From CAYRFQ01 sp964423615 (GTDB taxonomy: Bacteria > Planctomycetota > Planctomycetia > Gemmatales > Gemmataceae): a stretch of 30,681 bases of DNA. Of this stretch, positions 24,919 through 30,681 are shown one piece after another. The notes beneath the pieces were generated by a model. That model saw only the letters and a program-made list of their open reading frames with translations. It had not been told where the DNA came from and did no database searches. The position numbers and the translations under genes are program-made. The first letter of the stretch is position 1; every line of letters starts with the position of its first letter. The stretch lies in NCBI GenBank assembly GCA_964423615.1, contig CAYRFQ010000098.1, positions 1 through 30,681 of the forward strand, read 5' to 3'.

Positions 24919-25410
24919 ATGAGCGGTTTTACGGGAAAACGAGCTTCCGGCGCCTCGAAGAAGCAGAATCGCCGGGATCGGATTATGAATCTCACCACGG
25001 CTCGCATGATGCTCCCCTTGGTGGCCCGAGTTGTAACCGACGTGTTAGAACACCAACGAGAAATCGAAAAACTTCAACCGGAACTGGATCGTCTGGACCG
25101 TCATCGTCATGATCTCGTTTGGCTTGAACGAAAACGCCGCTATGAAATTCGTGAGGAAATCGAACTCCGAGAGAAGAAGCTTCGCGCGGCCACAAAAGAG
25201 ATCAGGCAACTGGGACTTTCGTTGGTCGACAGTGAAATTGGTCGAGTTGGATTCCCGACACTGGTGAACAATCGCCCAGCTTTTTTTGCTTGGTGGCCAG
25301 AAGAAGAAGGGATCACTTGCTGGCACTTCGCCACAGAGACTCGTTGCCGCAATATTCCGGCTGCCTGGTTCGAAGAAGACGATGCGGATGCTTCGAAAAC
25401 AGACATCTAA
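24919..25410 (+). CDS. DUF2203-family protein
   Basis: A 163-residue protein. After a basic tail (KRASGASKKQNRRDR) it shows the DUF2203 pattern: LTTARMMLPLVARVVTDVL, a long charged helix (about 45-100, probably coiled coil), then IRQLGLSLVDSEIGRVGFPT and the C-terminal AFFAWWPEEEGITCWHF. The family is widespread and of unknown function. The start is supported by GGAGGGG 9 bases upstream. The gene has its own leader and is followed by a clear terminator, so it is probably a single-gene unit. The C-terminus has an acidic end (EEDDADASKTDI). Confidence 0.82.
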   Translation: MSGFTGKRASGASKKQNRRDRIMNLTTARMMLPLVARVVTDVLEHQREIEKLQPELDRLDRHRHDLVWLERKRRYEIREEIELREKKLRAATKEIRQLGLSLVDSEIGRVGFPTLVNNRPAFFAWWPEEEGITCWHFATETRCRNIPAAWFEEDDADASKTDI

Positions 25411-25448
25411 GTCGTTCTTTGGGACAACCAACCAGCTCGTTTCGCTCC

Positions 25449-25479
25449 AAGCCGCCAGTTCTTTATGGCGGCTTTTTTT
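25449..25479 (+). terminator. Rho-independent terminator of the DUF2203 gene
   Basis: AAGCCGCC (25449-25456) pairs with GGCGGCTT (25467-25474) around a 10-base loop. It is followed by a run of T residues to 25479. It lies 39 bases after the stop codon and is a textbook intrinsic terminator. Confidence 0.93.
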
Positions 25480-25798
25480 GTTTGTGTTACTGGCTCATCA
25501 CGAACACAAGTAGGTTTCCTATGCCTTCATCTTGGGCTAAAGAAAAGGCCGGGCCTTGGGTGCACGGATCAAGAAGTGTCTTGTTTGTTCTGGTGCTTTG
25601 GGATCTTTGGGTTTGTACTCACGGGTAAGAACTATTCCCCCTGCGGAGCTTAGGAACCAAAACACGACACTTGTTTATCCGAATACCCGCGAACAGGAAG
25701 AAGGACTTTGAGTGCCCCATCCGTTGTTTTTTCTGTTTTTCCTGCTCCGCTTGGGTCGGGTCCTCTCTACTTTAGAAAAATGGTCGGAACGCCAGAAT
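25480..25798. other. Non-coding stretch with a dispersed inverted repeat
   Basis: About 320 bases between the terminator and the 3' end of the large kinase gene on the minus strand. Its main content is an inverted pair (25558-25598 and 25644-25688) that recurs near the right end of the window. No gene was found. Confidence 0.5.
25558..25688. repeat. Dispersed repeat, inverted pair
   Basis: The right arm 25644-25688 begins CGGAGCTTAG and ends ATACCC. It matches 30406-30450 at 37 of 45 positions without gaps. The left arm 25558-25598 is an imperfect reverse complement of the right arm (for example CGGAT..A.AAGTGTC on both). The unit looks like a REP or IS-associated sequence. Confidence 0.6.
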
Positions 25799-28700
25799 TT
25801 ACCGTAATTCCTTGAGTTTGTCGTTCACCTCTCTCCACAAATCTTGCCAAGCTCGTTGTTCGGCTTCCTCGTAAGTCTCCAGCTGAGTCTCATCCCGGAC
25901 AGACGCCAAGTCGGAGTCCGTAAGGAAAAGCTGCAACCGTTTCTTTGCCAAGTGGACGGCTTGATCGCTGGGCTTCGCGAGGATTGTGACGCACGATTTC
26001 AGCTCCCCTTCGAGCCAGGTGAGGGCTCGCCTCCGCCAAATTGGACGTTCTTTCTCTTTGATGAGTGAGAAATCCTTGCCTTTTCCGCTACAAGCGAGGA
26101 CTGCTGCACAGGCCGCGTTGTAGCGATGAGCGGGAGTCGAAGTCGTTGCCAGTTTGGGTTGTTTTGTGAAGGCGAGATGGAACAACTCCGCCGCGGTCGC
26201 GTATCGCTGTTCGTTCACCAGGCAAAACGTGGCCAGGGCGAGAGCTTGATTCGGTTTGAGGTCCCAGGGGGTGGTTGGTTCGTGCTTGTTCAAGAGTTCT
26301 TGGTAATCGAGGTATCGATTTGCGAGTTGATGGAGGTTTTGCGACTTGAGTTTGTCTTGGGGGTTGGAAGTGAGCCGTGATGCTTGTTCGAACGCCCTCG
26401 CCGCGTGTGCGTATCGTCCTTTTTCCAGGTACGCCAGGCCCAGTGCATTGTGCGCGGGTGAGGACTTCGGTTCGAGCCGAACGACTTTCTGAAACGCAAG
26501 GATCGCCAAATCGATCTGGCCATTTCGAAAATAGGCGACCCCCAGGTTGCGGAACCCGCCGGAGTCTCGTCGGTTGAGGGCTACGACTTTACGGAATGCT
26601 TCGATGGCTTTGTCGTGGAACTGGGATTCCAAGTAAGCCAAGCCCAAGTTGTAGTGGGCCAGGGGTGTGGTTGGACGAAGGGCGACGGCCTTTTGTTGTG
26701 CTTCGATGGCTTGTTGGTATTCTTTCACGTCGACCAGAGCCGTGCCCAAGTTGGTGAGGGCGTGATAAAAGTTCGGTTTTCGATGGATCGCTTTTCTGTA
26801 ATGTGCGATGGCCGCCTCAAGCTGGCCCTTGTCCTGGAGGTACAGCGCTACCGAGTTGTAAGGTTCGGCGTACTGGGGATTGGCCGCAATGGCTTTTTTC
26901 GCGTAATCAACGGCTTTGATTTGATCGCCTTTGATTGACCAAGCGATGCCGAGGTTTGACAGACTATTGGCGTGATCCGGTTTTCTCTTGAGCGCTTTGT
27001 GATACCATTCGATGGCTTGATCGTGGTCGTTTTGGTCCGAATACCACTGGCCAACGTGGTAATAAGGGAGATACAACAGGGGCGATTGCTTGATGGCTTG
27101 TTGGAATTGTTCGAGTGCTTGTTGCTTCTTGCCAAGAGCCAGGAGAGTAATGCCGAGGTTACTTCGGTAGCCCGCGGCGGGGCGTCGAGCCAGGGCTTTT
27201 TGGTAGCATGCGAGTGCCTCTTCGTAGCTGCCGAGGCTGTGCAGAGCAATCCCCAGGTGGTTGTAGACCGCGGAGGAATTCGGACGGGTTGCTAACGCCA
27301 CACGGAAGAATCCGACCGCTTCTTTGTTGTCTTTGCCAAGCAGCGAGGTTCCGAGCATGAAATTCAATCGGAAATGGGTTGGATGGTGGTGTTGGGCTTG
27401 GCGTAGCAAAGGCATGGGGTCGGCGCCGACGGTCTGTAGGCGCCAGGCGAGCATAAAGAGCAGGTGTGGAGACTGGTTGCGTGGGTCGACTTGTTTGGCG
27501 AGGTGTTCGAGGGCTTTCCTGTTGGTCCAAACGTTTGGTTGTCGGAGTTTGTTTTTCCATTTGCCAGGGTCACTCAAGCGAGTAATTTCATGGAGCCATT
27601 TTCGCCGTTTCGGGTCTTTTGTCACGCTCGCCCAGGTGTCGAGCCCCTCGACGATGTGTTGACGAATGGCCGAGGCTCGGACTTGTTGGGCGAGTTTTTG
27701 CGGGTCGTGGTGCTTGAGTCGGTTTGGTTGTAAGAATACTTGCTCGTAGCGAATTTCGGGGTCTGGAAAGAGGGTCTTGCCGGAGATTGTTAACGGAGAT
27801 TTTCCGAAGGAAGCGGTGTCCAAGGCCTCGGCGAACTCGATGTCCAGGGCAGCCTGGTTCCATTTTGCAGTCAACTTGGGCGTCTCGTCATTGAGTCGCT
27901 GTTGGGCTTGGTCGAGTTGTCCTCGGGCCTCGTCCCACAAGTGTTTGTCGGCAAGTCGATAGATGCTGGCCAACTCGGTTTCGAAGGCTTGGCGGTTCTC
28001 GTTGGCCCTTGCCTGGCGATTCCGTTGTTGTTCTTCTCGTTGGGCGAGTCTGACGTCCCCGGCCGCTTGTCTCCATTGGGCCTTCATCTCTGGCGTTCCT
28101 TCTGGGAGCCGTTGTTTGGCTTGCCCAAGTTGTTGTTGGGCTTCGCCCCAGAGTTGTTTGTCGATCAGGCGATAGACGTCGGTGAGTTCGGTTGCGAAGG
28201 CTTCTCGTTCCTTTTGCGATCGGACGAGGGCGGCTCGCTTGTCGGCTTCCTGACGTTGTTTTTCTTCGGCGTGAACGCTTTGTCGCCAGTATCCCACGGC
28301 GACCAGGACGGCGAACAACATCAGGACGGAGCCCATCAAAGCGATCGTGATCGACTGTCGTTTTCGGCTTTCGGCTACTTTGACCTCCGCTTGGGCGCGA
28401 TGGACTTCGGCCTTCTTGAGTTTTTCTTGAAGTTGACTTCGATACGTGCGGATGGCTTCGGCCACTTCGCCAGCGTCTTTGGGCCTTTGCTGTTTGACTG
28501 GTGACAAGCAACGTTGTGCCAGTTCGATCAACTCCTTGTCGGCGCCACATTCGGCGAATCGTTTCCAAGCGTCCTGGAGAGAAGCCTTTGCGGCACGGGT
28601 CAGGGTGTTCTCTTCGGCTTGGTGTTGGTAGGGCGGTTCGCCGGTCAACATGGCACAAAGTATGGCTCCTAATCCAAAAACGTCGGTCCGGGTGTCCAGT

Positions 28701-29680
28701 TCGTCGATTTGTCCACGGGCCTGCTCGGGGGCCATGTAACTCGGCGTTCCGAGGATGCTACCGGCTTGGGTTCGGGTGTGGTTTTCTGAACTGTCGGTGA
28801 TGAAGGTTTGTGTCTTTTCTTCGGTGTTGGGGTGGTCGGAGGGTTTTTGATCCGTGGTCGGAAGATCGACGACTGGTTCTTCCTGGTTTTCATCTCGGGA
28901 GGCATCTGGAGGTTGGGAGGTATTCGAAGCGACTTCGTTGGTGGGTACAAGGTTGTTTGGCTCAGAGGGAGATTCGTCCCGGGTAGGTTTGAGGCGTTTT
29001 GCGAGTCCCCAGTCCATTAACTGGACTTCACCGAACCGACCGACCATGACGTTGGAAGGTTTCAAATCGCGGTGGATCACGTTCCTTGCGTGGGCATATC
29101 CCAAGGACAGACAGATTTGTTCAAAGATGGAGACAAAACGCATGGGATCGAGTGGCGATGCTTTGTCTGCACTCGTTGGATTTGCGGTCGAAGGGTCTTT
29201 CCGTTGCCTGAGCAGTTGCTCCAAAGTTTCTCCCTCGATGAGCTTCATGGCGAAGAAAGGACGCCCGTCTTCCAGCAAGCCGATTTCGTGAACGGGAGGG
29301 ATGCCAGGGTGTTCGAGTTGGCCAGTGAGCTTGGCTTCTTCGAGGAATCGGTCTTCGAGTTTGTCGGAATGGGAGGAGTCTGGGAGGAGGATTTTCAGGG
29401 CGAGGCGTCGGTCGAAATCCGGATCGTAAGCCCGAACCACGATGCCCATTCCTCCGCGAGCGATTTCCTCTTCGACTAGATACCGCTCGATCGTCTTCGG
29501 TACCACCGACTCGGTATCCGACGGGTTGGCTTCTGGGGATGCCGGTGAGTCTTTCGGTGGCTGTATTTCTGCGGAAAGAGTCTTCTTTGGCTTTTTCTGT
29601 GTTCCTTCCGCGTCTGGTGTCGACTCCGCTTTGGTTTGGGTGGCCGGTAAGTCGATGTCCAAGTCCTTTTGTTGTTTCAT
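25799..29680 (-). CDS. Large transmembrane serine/threonine protein kinase with TPR repeats
   Basis: A 1293-residue protein. A Pro/Ser/Glu-rich start (1-62) precedes the kinase domain: glycine loop ARGGMGIVV (74-82), Lys96 (LALKILL), HRDLKPSN (203-210), DWG in place of DFG (223-225) and GTPSYMAPEQ (311-320). Between DWG and GTPSY is an insertion of about 75 residues, low in complexity and rich in Ser, Thr, Asp and Glu. A helical part ends in one membrane segment (444-465). Two similar units of about 70 residues follow (TDVYRLIDKQLWGEAQQQL and ASIYRLADKHLWDEARGQL). At least ten tandem 34-residue TPRs come next. The TPR part is probably periplasmic and senses or binds proteins. The frame is intact. 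Such kinases are a hallmark of planctomycetes. Confidence 0.95.
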   Translation of the reverse strand: MKQQKDLDIDLPATQTKAESTPDAEGTQKKPKKTLSAEIQPPKDSPASPEANPSDTESVVPKTIERYLVEEEIARGGMGIVVRAYDPDFDRRLALKILLPDSSHSDKLEDRFLEEAKLTGQLEHPGIPPVHEIGLLEDGRPFFAMKLIEGETLEQLLRQRKDPSTANPTSADKASPLDPMRFVSIFEQICLSLGYAHARNVIHRDLKPSNVMVGRFGEVQLMDWGLAKRLKPTRDESPSEPNNLVPTNEVASNTSQPPDASRDENQEEPVVDLPTTDQKPSDHPNTEEKTQTFITDSSENHTRTQAGSILGTPSYMAPEQARGQIDELDTRTDVFGLGAILCAMLTGEPPYQHQAEENTLTRAAKASLQDAWKRFAECGADKELIELAQRCLSPVKQQRPKDAGEVAEAIRTYRSQLQEKLKKAEVHRAQAEVKVAESRKRQSITIALMGSVLMLFAVLVAVGYWRQSVHAEEKQRQEADKRAALVRSQKEREAFATELTDVYRLIDKQLWGEAQQQLGQAKQRLPEGTPEMKAQWRQAAGDVRLAQREEQQRNRQARANENRQAFETELASIYRLADKHLWDEARGQLDQAQQRLNDETPKLTAKWNQAALDIEFAEALDTASFGKSPLTISGKTLFPDPEIRYEQVFLQPNRLKHHDPQKLAQQVRASAIRQHIVEGLDTWASVTKDPKRRKWLHEITRLSDPGKWKNKLRQPNVWTNRKALEHLAKQVDPRNQSPHLLFMLAWRLQTVGADPMPLLRQAQHHHPTHFRLNFMLGTSLLGKDNKEAVGFFRVALATRPNSSAVYNHLGIALHSLGSYEEALACYQKALARRPAAGYRSNLGITLLALGKKQQALEQFQQAIKQSPLLYLPYYHVGQWYSDQNDHDQAIEWYHKALKRKPDHANSLSNLGIAWSIKGDQIKAVDYAKKAIAANPQYAEPYNSVALYLQDKGQLEAAIAHYRKAIHRKPNFYHALTNLGTALVDVKEYQQAIEAQQKAVALRPTTPLAHYNLGLAYLESQFHDKAIEAFRKVVALNRRDSGGFRNLGVAYFRNGQIDLAILAFQKVVRLEPKSSPAHNALGLAYLEKGRYAHAARAFEQASRLTSNPQDKLKSQNLHQLANRYLDYQELLNKHEPTTPWDLKPNQALALATFCLVNEQRYATAAELFHLAFTKQPKLATTSTPAHRYNAACAAVLACSGKGKDFSLIKEKERPIWRRRALTWLEGELKSCVTILAKPSDQAVHLAKKRLQLFLTDSDLASVRDETQLETYEEAEQRAWQDLWREVNDKLKELR

Positions 29681-30042
29681 GATTGATATCCCGCAATCCT
29701 ATGCAGAGGGTGAACAACGGACCGGCCCAGAGGACTGGCTGTCCGGAGGAGAATCCACTCGAGAACATTGTAGCAAGAGCTTACCTTGCCATTCTGGCAA
29801 GGCTACGATGAGTTTGGCCGTCGGCCAAGAGAATAAAAGCCTTGTATGGATTCATCGTCAAGACGAAAGGCGATGGCCTCATATTTCCATTTGCTGCTTC
29901 GAGTGGTTCCCGATTGCGTTGAGTCCATTACCTTTTTCCCAGAGTGAAGGGCTGGGACGACTTGAACCGAAAAGAACAAACGCGCAAACCGATTTTCTCC
30001 TAACACCCCTCGCATGGCTTAGAAGGAGTAGCGGCCTTCTTT
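29681..30042. other. Upstream region of the large kinase gene
   Basis: The 360 bases before the large kinase contain two small perfect hairpins: CCTTGCC-attct-GGCAAGG (about 29785-29803) and TTGGCC-gtc-GGCCAA just after it. Short frames here are not convincing. The kinase promoter should lie in this stretch. Confidence 0.4.
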
Positions 30043-30213
30043 GCTAGGATACCCTAAGCGGCAGTAGACTGTTACCCCTCAGGCCCACCGAGGCCGTGGA
30101 TGAGCTTGGGTCGCTGCCGCATGGGGTTTGAAAAACTCGAACAGTCGCTAGGTCACGAAAGTAGACCGCATTAGCAAGGACGAGTTGGTAATCCGAAGTC
30201 CAAAGAGTTTCTC
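30043..30213 (+). ncRNA. Structured IS110 left-end region, candidate bridge-RNA remnant
   Basis: Directly upstream of an IS110-type reading frame lies about 170 bases of structured DNA. GCGGCAG (30058-30064) pairs with CTGCCGC (30114-30120). Inside it CCTC (30077-30080) pairs with GAGG (30090-30093). A second stem AACTCG (30134-30139) with CGAGTT (30181-30186) encloses 41 bases. In IS110-group elements the non-coding end next to the transposase gene encodes the bridge RNA, a 5' stem-loop followed by target- and donor-binding loops. Layout and position fit, but no guide loop is proven and the adjacent gene is a fragment. Confidence 0.4.
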
Positions 30214-30342
30214 ATGAGTATTTCCTACTTCGTTGGAATTGGCGTTTCCAAAGACCATCTCGATGCCTTTCTAATCATTTATCCAAAACCGGAAACTCTC
30301 CAAGCTGGGCGAAGGACTTTGAAGAAGAAAAACCGTACTTAA
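30214..30342 (+). pseudogene. IS110-family transposase, N-terminal remnant
   Basis: A 42-codon frame beginning MSISYFVGIGVSKDHLDAFL matches the N-terminus of IS110-family transposases, which read 'GIDVSKd.LD'. The first catalytic Asp of the RuvC-like DEDD site has become Gly (GIGVSK), and the frame leaves the family after PKPET and stops. It is a fossil of an element whose body has been lost. A 21-base direct repeat begins over its stop codon. Confidence 0.72.
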
Positions 30343-30515
30343 TACAAGCGTGAATCGCTCTAAGTTCTGTGGGTTCAATAACACGGCTCGGATATATCGC
30401 TCCTTCGGAGCTTAGAAACTAAAGCACGAATCTTGTTGATCGGATTACCCATGGCAAGTGGGACACAGAACTGTGAAATGAAACCGTCGTAACCAATACA
30501 AGCGTGAATCGCTCT
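30341..30515. repeat. 21-bp direct repeat pair with internal hairpin
   Basis: The same 21 bases occur at 30341-30361 and 30495-30515 (154 bases apart), beginning AATACAAGCG and ending ATCGCTCT. Both are preceded by a similar AAACCGT motif. Each copy contains AGCG/CGCT arms around TGAAT. The first lies at the end of the IS110 fragment and the second about 80 bases before the IS630 transposase start, so they may be insertion or element-end sequences. Confidence 0.7.
30406..30450 (+). repeat. Dispersed repeat, second copy of the unit at 25644-25688
   Basis: Forty-five bases starting CGGAGCTTAG match 25644-25688 at 37 positions with no gap. This copy lies between the two 21-bp direct repeats and has no nearby inverted partner that I could find. 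Confidence 0.6.
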
Positions 30516-30596
30516 ACTGCATCTTCCAAGCTAAAAATAATGGTTGTCAGTTGGTCGTTTTGTTGGGAAGATTCCCTTACACCAAGGAGGCTTCCC

Positions 30597-30681
30597 ATGA
30601 ACAAAAAGTATATTGTCCGACTCTCTCATTCGGAGAGAGAAACGTGCCACGAAGTCATCAACAAACTCAAAGGCACGTCCC
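30597..30681 (+). CDS. IS630-family transposase, N-terminal part (runs off window)
   Basis: A perfect AAGGAGG ribosome-binding site (30584-30590) precedes ATG 30597. The 28 visible codons start MNKKYIVRLSHSERETCHEV and continue to KLKGTS at the window edge. This resembles the start of IS630-family transposases ('M.KKYIVRL...ER..C...I.KLKGTS'), which then carry an HTH and a DDE domain. The good translation start suggests that this copy could be intact. The assignment rests on the short N-terminus only. Confidence 0.6.
   Translation, partial: MNKKYIVRLSHSERETCHEVINKLKGTS

Noticed and set aside
30419..30604. 61-codon minus-strand frame near the right end
   Set aside because: It crosses the dispersed repeat and the IS630 ribosome-binding site and has no recognisable content.

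Overview
The window looks like chromosomal DNA of a planctomycete, probably Pirellulales-like. This is inferred from gene content only: an ECF sigma factor of the planctomycete ECF type next to a Ser/Thr kinase, two further large Ser/Thr kinases (one with TPR repeats, one with a receiver-like tail), a short PilZ protein, a NagB/PIG-L fusion, a protein with the N-terminal 'STGPRT..GKK' signature, and short 'FRI..DVRH.EM' family copies. Base composition is moderate (roughly half GC by eye). Most genes lie on the minus strand.

Layout. (1) 1-752: ECF sigma factor and the first codons of a downstream kinase (minus strand). (2) About 833-7445: a decayed integrative element. It has RusA-like resolvase, an 'STGPRT' protein, a 249-bp nearly perfect palindrome, a RepA/DnaB-type AAA ATPase, a small unknown protein and an excisionase-like HTH protein on the minus strand. 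Diverging from these are a zinc-ribbon/HTH protein and a tyrosine integrase cut off at the first catalytic arginine. (3) 7573-8739: a secreted thioredoxin-like protein whose frame is crossed by one TGA in a Gly-Cys-Thr-TGA-Asn-Asn context, followed by a SECIS-like hairpin. It is a strong selenoprotein candidate. (4) 8851-11729: APC-type transporter and PdxH. (5) 11730-12522: long non-coding stretch with hairpins, then a doubtful ORF. (6) 13011-14773: MaoC-like hydratase, YciA-like thioesterase, DUF420-like membrane protein. (7) 15068-19339: lipid A-type acyltransferase and a tight rimO-pgsA-Gfo/Idh operon. (8) 19332-19992: two broken copies of a short planctomycete protein family. (9) 20412-25410: kinase with receiver-like domain, PilZ protein, NagB/PIG-L fusion, DUF2203 protein and a clear intrinsic terminator. 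(10) 25799-29680: very large TPR kinase. (11) 30043-30681: insertion-sequence junk, comprising an IS110-family N-terminal remnant with a structured upstream region of bridge-RNA type, direct repeats, and the start of an IS630-family transposase running off the window.

How the parts fit. Housekeeping functions (PLP salvage, phospholipid head-group synthesis, S12 methylthiolation, acyl-lipid and amino-sugar metabolism) are interleaved with planctomycete signalling genes and with DNA invaded by mobile elements. The most notable points are the probable selenoprotein, the giant palindrome inside the relic element, and the IS110 remnant with its structured leader. All calls were made by reading the sequence. 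No database search or folding program was run.
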